IMG/VR virus record: IMGVR_UViG_3300010885_020780
Location: 1 to 48,049 of that record
Direction: 5' to 3' (one strand)
DNA length: 48,049 bases
From: a virus
This document shows positions 30,205 to 37,753 of the stretch, one piece after another (within the stretch, counting starts at the first letter, position 1; each line of letters begins with the position of its first letter). Below the pieces are notes generated by a model that made no database searches, was not told where the DNA came from, and saw nothing but the letters and a program-made list of their open reading frames with translations. The translations under genes and the position numbers were made by a program.

Positions 30205-31533
30205 TTAAATAAATTCACTTTTTTTTACCAACCAATATCCATTATCAAATATTTTAGCATTCGGAATGTTTACATTTTCATAATTATCACCACCAATATA
30301 TCCATTATCTCTAATTTTATCATAATATTTTGATATTATTGGTAATATATCCTCATTTTTTCTATTATTAACGAATAAAAATGAGATATTATTAAAATCA
30401 TTGACAACATCTTCAGGTTTTTCCTCAACATGAGATATGTTCTTAAAGTGATAGTTATTACAATTAAACCCAACTTTAACATCATCCCATGTAATATTAT
30501 TATCAATATTGAACTTATCTTCACCAATTAAAGGGTCTATCGAATAGATATTCGTAAATAACCCACAACTACCGAAGAAAAAGGTTGATTCTCCGAAATG
30601 AGGATAAAGTTCAACCATAATTTCATTCTCACCTAATTGTTCCGACAAGAACCCTAATAATTTAGAAATTCCAAAAAAATTAGGTTTATTAAATTTTTGA
30701 ACCCCAAATTTTGGTTTATCTAAAATCAATTCAACATATCTTTCATTAATATCTTTAGGGTGTTTTAAATAGTGAACTATTTTTTTGTTCATGACATTCC
30801 CATCTTGGTCAAACGATAAACCTATTTGACCAGCGCTTTCTCTAAATTCATTATAGTATGTGTCAGAGTCGGCGTTTTCCGCACTAAAATTATCACTTAA
30901 TTGTTTAAACAAATTTTTTCTTAAGGTAAAACAATTATGAGTGTTATAAAATTGTTCCAAATAAATGTCTGAGGCGTATTTAATTGGATAATACGATTCA
31001 GACATATCTTTAATTGTGTCTCGAGTTGCAACATAAGCATGAGCACCATTATAATTTGTGTTAAATTTTGGAACCACTAAATTTTCTGACACATCAATAC
31101 CGTTCTGTCCATCAGTTTTTTTACCCAAATGAATTAAATCCCAATCATACTGATTTATTTCGTTGAAAAAGTTTTGATATTTTTCTGTAAACTTTTCATC
31201 CTCCAAAACAGGATATGTTATATAAACATCGTCCTCTAAAAACAAAGCAGTTTCGACACCATCCGTTAATGCTTGGTCCCAAGCCTTTTTATGAGACAAG
31301 GCACATGCGAAAATACCCATGGTTATTTTACCCCAAGGGTCAAAAAACGATGTGTTAAGTTTTTTTTCTTTTATCAGTTGTTCAACAGATAATTCCTTCC
31401 CATCAACCGCCTCAATAAATGTTAAGTCAATACCGGGAAGAGCCTTAATGAGAGCCTCTTTCCTATCCGGTCGGCGTTTTAAATTTATTACATATATTTT
31501 ATCAAACCCTAATGTTGATTCTTTATTAATCAT
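30205..31533 (-). CDS. GT25-type glycosyltransferase with C-terminal methyltransferase-like domain
   Basis: 442 residues. The N-terminal ~210 fit glycosyltransferase family 25: KIYVINLKRRPDRKEA, IEAVDGKELS, GIFACALSHKKAWDQAL and the metal site LFLEDDVYI. The C-terminal ~150 (IMVELYPHFGESTFFFGS, then IYSIDPLIGEDKFN, ISFLFVNNRKNEDILPIISK, GYIGGDNYEN) have the layout of a class I methyltransferase domain of the Methyltransf_24 kind. A degenerate glycine loop suggests weak or altered SAM binding. Overlaps the upstream glycosyltransferase by 4 bases. The target could be host surface glycans or phage components. Confidence 0.75.
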   Translation of the reverse strand: MINKESTLGFDKIYVINLKRRPDRKEALIKALPGIDLTFIEAVDGKELSVEQLIKEKKLNTSFFDPWGKITMGIFACALSHKKAWDQALTDGVETALFLEDDVYITYPVLEDEKFTEKYQNFFNEINQYDWDLIHLGKKTDGQNGIDVSENLVVPKFNTNYNGAHAYVATRDTIKDMSESYYPIKYASDIYLEQFYNTHNCFTLRKNLFKQLSDNFSAENADSDTYYNEFRESAGQIGLSFDQDGNVMNKKIVHYLKHPKDINERYVELILDKPKFGVQKFNKPNFFGISKLLGFLSEQLGENEIMVELYPHFGESTFFFGSCGLFTNIYSIDPLIGEDKFNIDNNITWDDVKVGFNCNNYHFKNISHVEEKPEDVVNDFNNISFLFVNNRKNEDILPIISKYYDKIRDNGYIGGDNYENVNIPNAKIFDNGYWLVKKSEFI

Positions 31534-32564
31534 AGTGAGTCAAGGAATTTTTTATATTGTTCATAATTATTTTCATTATTTAATTCTTTAATATCTTCAA
31601 ATAAAGTTTTTAGTATGTCTTTAATATCATCCACGGAAGTTTTATCTATAACGTCTAACATGTTAGACATTGAGTCCACTTTGTTATTAACAATGAATGG
31701 ATATGATTTAAAAAATAATGAAGAGCTAGAAGTTTCACTTATTAAAGGGACAGACCCATTTAAGAAACTGAAAAAAGTATAATAGTCAAAACTATCATAT
31801 GTTGACAAGTTAGAGTAGATATAATTTTCTTTAAAAAATTTCTCATCATTTTTTACTTTACCCTTAAATTTGATTCTATCAATGGTAGATGTTAAATGAT
31901 TTACCGTCATTTCATTTAAGATGTCATCTCTTCCATGAGTACCATACAAGTTCAGATTATATTTGGGATTAAATTTCATTAAATTTAATAAATCAAATAG
32001 ACCGGATTGATTTGATGGATATCCGTTAAACCCTATATTCTTATTGGGGGTTATGTTATTTAAATTTAATTTAATTTGGTCTCTATTACCTAAAGGTGGA
32101 GATATAACTGAGAATGGTTTGGAGGTCTTAAGATTATAATAATGTTGAAATAAGTTAACATCTTTATTGTTAAAAAAGATAAACCCGTCAGCGTAGTTTT
32201 CGTAGATTAACTGTTGTTGATTAAGAGGTAACCCATTAAAACTATTAATCATTCCATTAACATATATCTCTATAAAATCTTCATTAAGTTTTTTACTATG
32301 ATGAGGTATTGTATCAATTACAAATATTTTTGGGATTTGTAATTCATCAAAGAATTTTCTATAAACTCCAATACTACTAACCCTATAATCCATGAATATT
32401 AATGCATGAGTATAAGTTTTATTTATACTGTAAGTTATGTTAGTTGAATTAAAATCATATGTATCATTCTGAGTTATATGTAATGAATCTAAAATTTTAT
32501 TAAGTGTAATGATTTCATTAATATATCCCTTATTATGATAATTGGTTATGGCACATAAGTTCAT
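31530..32564 (-). CDS. GT-B-fold glycosyltransferase (GT4-like)
   Basis: 344 residues. Weak but consistent GT-B pattern: a GFNGYPSNQSGLFDLLN donor loop, YNLNLYGTHGRDD, RIKFKGKVKNDEKFFKENY and SFLNGSVPLISETSSSSLFF, where the Glu and small-residue loop resemble the donor-sugar site. Coupled by ATGA overlap to the GT25 gene, so the two probably act on one glycan. Confidence 0.65.
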   Translation of the reverse strand: MNLCAITNYHNKGYINEIITLNKILDSLHITQNDTYDFNSTNITYSINKTYTHALIFMDYRVSSIGVYRKFFDELQIPKIFVIDTIPHHSKKLNEDFIEIYVNGMINSFNGLPLNQQQLIYENYADGFIFFNNKDVNLFQHYYNLKTSKPFSVISPPLGNRDQIKLNLNNITPNKNIGFNGYPSNQSGLFDLLNLMKFNPKYNLNLYGTHGRDDILNEMTVNHLTSTIDRIKFKGKVKNDEKFFKENYIYSNLSTYDSFDYYTFFSFLNGSVPLISETSSSSLFFKSYPFIVNNKVDSMSNMLDVIDKTSVDDIKDILKTLFEDIKELNNENNYEQYKKFLDSL

Positions 32565-32605
32565 TATTTTTTATTTAAAAATAACAAAATAATATTATTT
32601 GTCAA

Positions 32606-32851
32606 TTAGAGAGATGACTTTCTTTCCAACTTATACTTCTCATAAAACCAATTGGTAAATATGGAATGATAACGACCATCTCCAAACCAATCACATAAAT
32701 CCTCGTGAGCGACACCAACAAACCCAACACTCTTTAGTGTTTTATAATAAGTACAAACCCCATTAATGGTAATTGTCGCCTCATTTTCATAGGTTTCACA
32801 ATTACCATATTTAATTTCCAAGTATTCAAGTATAATTTGTTCCTTATTCAT
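32606..32851 (-). CDS. Untagged small paralog (YLEIKYGN type)
   Basis: 81 residues, MNKEQIILEYLEIKYGNCET ending IFTNWFYEKYKLERKSSL. Paralog of 24931-25173. Host-type promoter 6 bases upstream. Confidence 0.65.
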   Translation of the reverse strand: MNKEQIILEYLEIKYGNCETYENEATITINGVCTYYKTLKSVGFVGVAHEDLCDWFGDGRYHSIFTNWFYEKYKLERKSSL

Positions 32852-32857
32852 AGGTCA

Positions 32858-32865
32858 CAAAGATA
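32858..32865 (-). promoter_or_regulatory. Host-type -7 box
   Basis: Minus-strand TATCTTTG, 6 bases before the ATG at 32851. Confidence 0.6.
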
Positions 32866-32874
32866 TAAAAAAAA

Positions 32875-32901
32875 ATCCCAACCTAATTAAAGATTGGGGA
32901 T
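32875..32901 (-). terminator. Rho-independent terminator
   Basis: ATCCCAA-...-TTGGGGAT hairpin with A-run and T-run, 8 bases beyond the stop at 32909. Confidence 0.7.
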
Positions 32902-32908
32902 TTTTATT

Positions 32909-33121
32909 TTATTCCTCTTCAACATCAACAAAGAATATTTCTTTTTCTTCAATTGGGCTCATATCCCAAAAATTTTCTTCAATATATTTTTTCATTTCGT
33001 TTTCGGTCATACCATCCAATTCCGGATAGTCCGATACGGTAATGGTTACAGGTGCGTGTCAAACGGCAATACAATGGGATTCTAATAATCCAAAACTGAG
33101 TTTTTTAGGTGCTTCTGACAT
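32909..33121 (-). pseudogene. Gene interrupted by an in-frame TGA
   Basis: From ATG 33121 the frame reads MSEAPKKLSFGLLESHCIAV, then TGA at 33059-33061. It then continues HAPVTITVSDYPELDGMTEN and on to TAA at 32909, 70 sense positions in all. The part after the TGA is clearly homologous to the gene upstream (LEDYPELEGMSKEQAIDYVE). The TGA is followed by C, a context known to favour readthrough. Either a nonsense mutant or a readthrough gene; a short product from the internal ATG is also possible. Confidence 0.7.
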
Positions 33122-33123
33122 AA

Positions 33124-33417
33124 TTAAAACATTTTAGCAACAGCGTTAATTTCTTGGGTCTCATTCGTAATTTTGTCTCTACGAATATCCATATCGTTAA
33201 GTTGTTCCTCAAGTGAACCATAACCAAATTCATCATTGGTTGGTTTCATTTCCGAAGCGTTGGATTCAACATAATCAATAGCCTGTTCTTTACTCATACC
33301 TTCCAATTCAGGGTAATCTTCAAGGTTTAATTCCACCGGTTCTTTAACGATAGATGTTTCATAATATTCTCTAGCGAATACAGCAATTGTTTTTGGGTTT
33401 TCTGTTTGTTCTGACAT
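33124..33417 (-). CDS. Hypothetical acidic protein
   Basis: 97 residues from MSEQTENPKTIAVFAREYYE. ATG 33417 is preferred over an in-frame ATG 48 bases upstream that falls in the terminator and promoter. Contains LNLEDYPELEGMSKEQAIDY, shared with the interrupted gene next to it. Two bases separate them, pointing to tandem duplication. Confidence 0.65.
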   Translation of the reverse strand: MSEQTENPKTIAVFAREYYETSIVKEPVELNLEDYPELEGMSKEQAIDYVESNASEMKPTNDEFGYGSLEEQLNDMDIRRDKITNETQEINAVAKMF

Positions 33418-33434
33418 AATGTTTAAGTTTTTTG

Positions 33435-33442
33435 TAAAGATA
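33435..33442 (-). promoter_or_regulatory. Possible host-type -7 box
   Basis: Minus-strand TATCTTTA (one mismatch to TAnnTTTG), 17 bases before the ATG at 33417. Confidence 0.35.
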
Positions 33443-33451
33443 AAAATAAAA

Positions 33452-33473
33452 AACCCCACTGTCAAGAGGGGTT
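33452..33473 (-). terminator. Rho-independent terminator
   Basis: AACCCC-ACTGTCAAGA-GGGGTT hairpin with A-run, beyond the stop at 33484. Confidence 0.75.
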
Positions 33474-33483
33474 ATATAATTTT

Positions 33484-34080
33484 TTACCATGCACGACAAC
33501 TCCAATAACGGGGTTTCCATCTTGGTCCCGGATTATCACAATTATGTCTAGCTCTAAAGGATTTACGTCTTGCGGGGTCATTCTTTTTAATTGTCATTCT
33601 TTTACCTTTAGCGGATGTACCACCAAAACCAAAATTAACCTTAACAACTTTACCCTTGTCATTTTTAACATATACCTTGGACTTCTTCACATCACCCTGC
33701 ATAACTTTACCAAGTTGAACCTTTCGTCCTTGATATTCGGCTTCAGTTAGTAAGTCACCAACAACAAAGTTGGTTTCCTCAACTGAACCGTATTCATCTT
33801 CATATAATGTTTCATTCTTTGGTTTAATACCCTTCTTCTTCATGTTGATGGCAATTGCGGCTTGTTGAGCAGGACTTGAGGCCTCATTTGTCTCTTCATC
33901 ATAAGATTCATTCTTAACACAGTTTGGATATTTTTTTCCAAACATTGTCTTCATTCCTTTTTTAGTATAACCTTTCCAGCAGGCTTCGGTCATTTCCTTT
34001 TCACTTGTTTCTTGCTCGGTAAGAACTCGTTTGATTAATCTAATCAAATCACCTTCAGTAAGTCTAACAATATTCCCCAT
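33484..34080 (-). CDS. Tagged multi-module protein (VRLTE tag, YWSC end)
   Basis: 198 residues. The tag MGNIVRLTEGDLIRLIKRVL, then TEQ, is followed by ACWKGYTKKGMKTMFGKK, PNCVKNE, QQAAIAINMKKKGIKP, LLTEAEYQGRKV, KKSKVYVKNDKGKVVKVNFG, and finally DPARRKSFRARHNC with PRYWSCRAW. These segments look like separate conserved phage modules strung together (recollection of similar phage proteins). The last two are shared with 7625-8188. Three [LI]TE sites. GTATTTAT 16 bases upstream. Confidence 0.7.
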   Translation of the reverse strand: MGNIVRLTEGDLIRLIKRVLTEQETSEKEMTEACWKGYTKKGMKTMFGKKYPNCVKNESYDEETNEASSPAQQAAIAINMKKKGIKPKNETLYEDEYGSVEETNFVVGDLLTEAEYQGRKVQLGKVMQGDVKKSKVYVKNDKGKVVKVNFGFGGTSAKGKRMTIKKNDPARRKSFRARHNCDNPGPRWKPRYWSCRAW

Positions 34081-34096
34081 ATTAAATTTCTTTATT

Positions 34097-34104
34097 ATAA
34101 ATAC
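34097..34104 (-). promoter_or_regulatory. GTATTTAT element, long spacing
   Basis: Minus-strand GTATTTAT, 16 bases before the ATG at 34080. Confidence 0.45.
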
Positions 34105-34116
34105 TCAACAATTAGG

Positions 34117-34124
34117 ATATTTAT
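34117..34124 (+). promoter_or_regulatory. ATATTTAT element, 4-base spacing
   Basis: ATATTTAT, gap TAAT, ATG at 34129; divergent from the element at 34097. Confidence 0.5.
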
Positions 34125-34128
34125 TAAT

Positions 34129-34425
34129 ATGGAAATAATATTAACAGAGATTCAATATAAAAAATTACAATCAAACAAACCTCCAATAGATTTATTACGA
34201 AGATTTGATTTAATTAAATCAACAATACCAAAAGTTATTAAGTATTATGATGTTGATGAATACAATAGAGAGGATTTTATTGATGAGGTTCTTCATCAAC
34301 TATACGACGAAATTGATTATTATGGTATCGACAATTTTTTTGATTATGTTAAACCATTATTCTATGATGATATTGGGAATATATATGATAGGAAAGTGGG
34401 TTATAGATTAAAAAGAAGGAAATAA
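34129..34425 (+). CDS. Tagged small protein (EIILTE)
   Basis: 98 residues, MEIILTEIQYKKLQSNKPPI, a variant of the MKYIITES tag, then an acidic Tyr/Asp-rich helical body (IKYYDVDEYNREDFIDEVLH) and a basic end. Bracketed by its own promoter and terminator. Unknown function. Confidence 0.62.
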   Translation: MEIILTEIQYKKLQSNKPPIDLLRRFDLIKSTIPKVIKYYDVDEYNREDFIDEVLHQLYDEIDYYGIDNFFDYVKPLFYDDIGNIYDRKVGYRLKRRK

Positions 34426-34427
34426 AA

Positions 34428-34448
34428 AACCCACTAATTAGGTGGGTT
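34428..34448. terminator. Rho-independent terminator
   Basis: AACCCAC-TAATTAG-GTGGGTT hairpin with A and T runs on either side. Confidence 0.8.
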
Positions 34449-34457
34449 TAATAATAA

Positions 34458-34557
34458 TTAGAAATTAAAATCTTCATCGTCACGTCCAGTGTATCGTGAT
34501 AATTTTTTTAACCAGTCTATTTAAATCTGATTCCGTTAATCTTATAATTTTTTTCAT
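34458..34557 (-). pseudogene. Tag-only mini-gene with A7 frameshift
   Basis: From ATG 34557 the frame gives MKKIIRLTESDLNRLVKK, an almost ideal IRLTE tag, then runs through seven A's and ends IITIHWT at a TGA (34480-34482). Removing one A from the run gives instead LSRYTGRDDEDFNF to a TAA at 34458. Either ending makes a protein that is little more than the tag. Assembly or sequencing error in the homopolymer, programmed slippage, or decay are all possible. GTATTTAT 17 bases upstream. Confidence 0.6.
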
Positions 34558-34574
34558 TTTGTTATCATTTTAAT

Positions 34575-34582
34575 ATAAATAC
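34575..34582 (-). promoter_or_regulatory. GTATTTAT element, long spacing
   Basis: Minus-strand GGTATTTAT, 17 bases before the ATG at 34557, just downstream of the first intergenic repeat copy. Confidence 0.45.
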
Positions 34583-34592
34583 CTAAGGATTC

Positions 34593-34633
34593 AAAAAAGG
34601 GCTGGGATTCCCTCGAACGAAGTGAGTCCGGAC
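34593..34633. repeat. Intergenic repeat copy 1
   Basis: AAAAAAGGGCTGGGATTCC, CTCGAACGAAGTGAG and TCCGGAC in order; about 41 bases. Near-identical copies at 35967-36008 and 36641-36682, each upstream of a minus-strand tagged gene. Confidence 0.9.
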
Positions 34634-34642
34634 CACGAGATA

Positions 34643-35050
34643 TTATTTCCGTCCCCAACCATAACCAACAATTTTACCATTAATATATTCCTTCCAAGTT
34701 TTATTCCATGGACCCGAGAACAATATGGTCATACATCCGTTACTATTAGAAATTCGGTGATATGAATCCCGGGGGAAATAGACCAAGACCTTTTCTCGTC
34801 TAACAATATGATATTCCCCACTAACCTCGTCATCCAAGATTTGTTCATCATACTGACCAAATAGTTTCACAGACCAAGCATTAAAGGCGTGGGTATGGAA
34901 TCGGTCCTGACTACCAAAGGATTTATGAAAATAAAAGAATATAATGGAGAATAACCACTTACACTCAAATAATACAAATTGACTAACGATTTGGTCCCCG
35001 AATTCAAATCTATTGTATTTTAATAGGGAAATTGTTTTTGTTTTTACCAT
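34643..35050 (-). CDS. Cupin-like phage protein
   Basis: 135 residues. The signature FHTHAFNAWSVKLFGQYDE, then FPRDSYHRISNSNGCMTILF and SGPWNKTWKEY, is that of a small cupin-fold protein often found in phages (recollection). The His pair and later His fit a cupin metal site. Catalysis unknown. No promoter of either type was recognised upstream. Confidence 0.7.
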   Translation of the reverse strand: MVKTKTISLLKYNRFEFGDQIVSQFVLFECKWLFSIIFFYFHKSFGSQDRFHTHAFNAWSVKLFGQYDEQILDDEVSGEYHIVRREKVLVYFPRDSYHRISNSNGCMTILFSGPWNKTWKEYINGKIVGYGWGRK

Positions 35051-35163
35051 AATGAATATACCTTATGGAATAAAAGTATAAATATTATTTTCGGTTATGT
35101 CAAATAAAAAAGGTGGTAAGATGGACATTTGATTTCCCCAATATAATTCACTATATTTAACCT

Positions 35164-35649
35164 ATGAACTTATACGAACAATACGAAAACTCAAAAACGG
35201 GGGGTACCATCTATGATAAAATTAAAGTTATCACCAAAATCATTATAGAATACCCAAAAATAATAGATTACATATATAACCGAATAGATACCTGTTTCGG
35301 AAAACATATTGTATACGTTGTCCATATGAAAGTGGACGATGTTGATATGATTAAAATTGGTTATACCAAAAATTCCATTAAAGATAGATATAAAGAAAAA
35401 AGATGGACAGACCACCACAAAATAGAAATCATTCAAGTCATTAGGGAATATACCCTACAATCCAAAGGTGCCGTTAATTTTGAAAAAGAATTGAATTGTC
35501 AATGTGTAAATTATAGAACAGATTCAAACCTAAAACTTCCGGGTAAAAATGAATTTATGAATTTCAATAATCTTGATGGGGTTCTATACCAATACGATAA
35601 TCTGTTCCCGCAATACAAAGATGTAATAGGTCTTAAATCACCAAATTAA
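35164..35649 (+). CDS. GIY-YIG-like (T5orf172/MUG113-type) nuclease-domain protein
   Basis: 161 residues. KHIVYVVHMKVDDVDMIKIG then YTKNSIKDRYKEKRW has the degenerate VYVV...KIGYT core of the T5orf172/MUG113 branch of the GIY-YIG superfamily, with the catalytic-type Arg. Beyond it, NFEKELNCQCVNYR gives the Glu. The KLPGKNEFMNF end is typical of the branch. It may be a nuclease or an inactive relative. Confidence 0.65.
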   Translation: MNLYEQYENSKTGGTIYDKIKVITKIIIEYPKIIDYIYNRIDTCFGKHIVYVVHMKVDDVDMIKIGYTKNSIKDRYKEKRWTDHHKIEIIQVIREYTLQSKGAVNFEKELNCQCVNYRTDSNLKLPGKNEFMNFNNLDGVLYQYDNLFPQYKDVIGLKSPN

Positions 35650-35650
35650 T

Positions 35651-35676
35651 AAACCCCACCTTGAAGGGAGGGGTTT
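35651..35676. terminator. Bidirectional terminator
   Basis: AAACCCCACC-TTGAAG-GGAGGGGTTT hairpin between convergent genes. The CCCCACCTTGAAGGGAGGGG core is repeated exactly at 37343-37362. Confidence 0.85.
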
Positions 35677-35944
35677 ATTCTATTCCGTCAATTCTTGTAT
35701 CAGAAAATCTTTCTCTTAAATAACGAACCAATAACTCATTGGTAAGTTCCCCAAACATTTGATTTAATGAATACTCCGTTTGATAATCCGCATAGTAAAA
35801 TTGATATTGTATGGTAAGTCCAAATACCTCCCCGTTCTTATCCACAAACTCCCGAGGTGCTCTATCATATGTTAAATCATATTGGGAGTCCATAAAATTT
35901 TTAAAAATTCTTTCTAATCTACTCTCACTTATAACATATCTCAT
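35675..35944 (-). CDS. Tagged small protein (MRYVISES)
   Basis: 89 residues, MRYVISESRLERIFKNFMDS, the ITES tag with ISE. Then FVDKNGEVFGLTIQYQFYYA and NQMFGELTNELLVRYL, related to the MFG-type endings of paralogs. GTATTTAT 4 bases before the ATG and repeat copy 2 directly upstream. Confidence 0.68.
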   Translation of the reverse strand: MRYVISESRLERIFKNFMDSQYDLTYDRAPREFVDKNGEVFGLTIQYQFYYADYQTEYSLNQMFGELTNELLVRYLRERFSDTRIDGIE

Positions 35945-35948
35945 ATTG

Positions 35949-35956
35949 ATAAATAC
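35949..35956 (-). promoter_or_regulatory. GTATTTAT element, 4-base spacing
   Basis: Minus-strand GTATTTAT, 4 bases before the ATG at 35944. Confidence 0.6.
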
Positions 35957-35966
35957 TCAAGGTTCC

Positions 35967-36008
35967 AAAAAAAGGGCTGGGATTCCATCGAACGAAGTGA
36001 GTCCGGAC
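35967..36008. repeat. Intergenic repeat copy 2
   Basis: Same GGGCTGGGATTCC...CGAACGAAGTGAGTCCGGAC core with one difference (ATCG for CTCG). Confidence 0.9.
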
Positions 36009-36030
36009 CGGGCGGTATACGAGAAATAAA

Positions 36031-36053
36031 AAACCCCAACATTATTGGGGTTT
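36031..36053 (-). terminator. Rho-independent terminator
   Basis: AAACCCCAA-CATTA-TTGGGGTTT hairpin with A-run, overlapping the end of the 36042 gene. Confidence 0.8.
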
Positions 36054-36605
36054 ATATAGTGGTTTAATCTTTTCTAAATCTGATATAAATCTATTTAAAG
36101 TTGCGGTTTCAGTATAGAACTTATTAGATAAATCCCCCATTTTTTGTTTAGGTATTGACGATTTAATATTCTCCAATTCCTGTTTCAAAAAATGGGATTG
36201 TGTGTAAACATCTTTTAAATTTACATTACCCCCTTTAGGTGTAGTAACCGATTTAATTAATCCATCAACATATGTCTCAGTAATACCATTCCCTCCACCA
36301 CTCTTAACGTAATGTTTTAACCCTTTTATGTCAGATAAATGTGAATTAAATAAAGAACCCAACTTATCCCCAACCTTTACATTAGTTGGAAAAGATTGTA
36401 TCAACGACTGAACCTTACTCGGTAATTGTGACATAAGTGGTAAACCACTTTTTAACCCCTGTTTCACAAGTGGTTTAGTCTTAGAACCGTATTTTATTAT
36501 TTGTTTTACAATACCCGATAACTGTTCATTCACATCCGACTCAGTCGAAAACTTTTTAATTAATGTAACCAAATCAGATTCGGTTAATCTTATTGTTTTT
36601 CCCAT
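36042..36605 (-). CDS. Tagged protein (TIRLTES tag)
   Basis: 187 residues, MGKTIRLTESDLVTLIKKFS, the cleanest example of the second tag, with LTE and STES. The body is basic and helical (IIKYGSKTKPLVKQGLKSG) with a GGGNGITETYVDGLIKS turn comparable to EEGGNGVSDHYIQRMM in the next gene. Function unknown; candidate internal virion protein. GTATTTAT 17 bases upstream. Confidence 0.68.
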   Translation of the reverse strand: MGKTIRLTESDLVTLIKKFSTESDVNEQLSGIVKQIIKYGSKTKPLVKQGLKSGLPLMSQLPSKVQSLIQSFPTNVKVGDKLGSLFNSHLSDIKGLKHYVKSGGGNGITETYVDGLIKSVTTPKGGNVNLKDVYTQSHFLKQELENIKSSIPKQKMGDLSNKFYTETATLNRFISDLEKIKPLYKPQ

Positions 36606-36622
36606 AATATATTTATATTACT

Positions 36623-36630
36623 ATAAATAC
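36623..36630 (-). promoter_or_regulatory. GTATTTAT element, long spacing
   Basis: Minus-strand GGTATTTAT, 17 bases before the ATG at 36605, next to repeat copy 3. Confidence 0.45.
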
Positions 36631-36640
36631 CTAAGGACTT

Positions 36641-36682
36641 AAAAAAAGGGCTGGGATTCCCTCGAACGAAGTGAGTCCGGAC
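36641..36682. repeat. Intergenic repeat copy 3
   Basis: Same core as copies at 34593 and 35967, followed here and at copy 2 by GCGGTATACGA. Confidence 0.9.
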
Positions 36683-36697
36683 GACGCGGTATACGAA

Positions 36698-37156
36698 CTA
36701 AAAGATATATTCCTCCAACCCATCAACCTCAATCCCCGCCTCCTCATACATAACATAATTCATAATGTCCTTACCCTTTGTTAATGAAGTAATCCTCTTA
36801 TGTTCCCCCTTAGTTAATGAAACAGTAGAAGAATATTTCTTAATCAATAAGATAAAATCGGAAACACTCATATCAGGAGTATCATTCAATTCCTTAAAGA
36901 TTATCTCGGTGCTCATCATCCTCTGAATGTAATGGTCACTAACCCCATTACCACCCTCTTCAATTAAACCCTTAGATTTTAACCCCGTGTCAAAATACTT
37001 AATACTCGTAATATCCCATAATGGGTTTCTATTCCTTGAACAGAATTCCCTAAGTAATTCCTTATTATCCTTCACTTCCCCATATCTAACCAATAAACAT
37101 TTAAAGTCCTTTAAGGTCTCCTCAATCTTTCGTAGTTTTAATGGTGATATTTTCAT
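36698..37156 (-). CDS. Hypothetical protein
   Basis: 152 residues, MKISPLKLRKIEETLKDFKC. Shares IEEGGNGVSDHYIQRMM with the preceding tagged protein (GGGNGITETYVDGLIK), which suggests a common structural element or interaction. No tag. Uses more CCC/CTC codons than neighbours. Confidence 0.6.
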   Translation of the reverse strand: MKISPLKLRKIEETLKDFKCLLVRYGEVKDNKELLREFCSRNRNPLWDITSIKYFDTGLKSKGLIEEGGNGVSDHYIQRMMSTEIIFKELNDTPDMSVSDFILLIKKYSSTVSLTKGEHKRITSLTKGKDIMNYVMYEEAGIEVDGLEEYIF

Positions 37157-37342
37157 AGACCCTAATGATAAAAAATAATTCCCAATTTATCAAAAAAATT
37201 CCAAAAATTTTTATAAGACATATAGACCTTCGTTGAAACAAGGGGTCGTGTTTTAGAAAATACAATAATGGTAATTCCCATCACTAACTAACAATTCATT
37301 GGATAATGTTAGTTAATCCCCACATTAACCGAAAATAAAAAA

Positions 37343-37362
37343 CCCCACCTTGAAGGGAGGGG
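37343..37362 (-). terminator. Rho-independent terminator
   Basis: CCCCACC-TTGAAG-GGAGGGG hairpin with A-run, overlapping the end of the 37364 gene. Same core as 35651-35676. Confidence 0.75.
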
Positions 37363-37363
37363 A

Positions 37364-37753
37364 TTAAATCACTATCGCTCTAATAGTTTTATTTCTCATA
37401 AATGTTCCATTTGTGTTGGTTGGCCCCGAATTAAATGAATCACCCATAATGAATATCCTGTTTCCTTTATGTTCCTCCAAGAATGATAAAATAAATTCCA
37501 TAGCCGTTAATATAGAATCAACCATTTCGTATTCATATTGACTCATAAATTCTTCTCTTATAGAATTAAATTTTGAGGTTAATTGATGTTCCCTAATTCT
37601 ATGTACCGTACTCGTGTAAGCCAAAAAATGTTTCCCATCAATGGTAATCGATGGTGAGTCAATGATTTCAAATTCATATGTTGTCCCCTCTCTTATTATT
37701 TTCTCAATTTGATAATCAAGTATTTCTTTAAGCTCTTGTTCTGTTGTATTCAT
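37364..37753 (-). CDS. Hypothetical protein
   Basis: 129 residues, MNTTEQELKEILDYQIEKII, then REG; a tag-like helical start with IREG rather than a clear [LI]xE ending. Ends NRIFIMGDSFNSGPTNTNGT. CTATTTAT 5 bases upstream. No family recognised. Confidence 0.6.
   Translation of the reverse strand: MNTTEQELKEILDYQIEKIIREGTTYEFEIIDSPSITIDGKHFLAYTSTVHRIREHQLTSKFNSIREEFMSQYEYEMVDSILTAMEFILSFLEEHKGNRIFIMGDSFNSGPTNTNGTFMRNKTIRAIVI

Noticed and set aside
32909-33121. TGA recoded to Trp across the genome
   Set aside because: Several well-supported genes end in TGA with overlapping ATGA starts (e.g. 3748, 45867), so TGA is a normal stop here.
34593-34640. tRNA gene in the intergenic repeat
   Set aside because: The complement contains GTTCGA and a run resembling a tRNA 3' end, but the five-base T stem and the rest of a cloverleaf are missing.
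34593-36682. CRISPR array from the three 41-base repeats
   Set aside because: Copies are 630-1370 bases apart with genes between them; no regular spacers.
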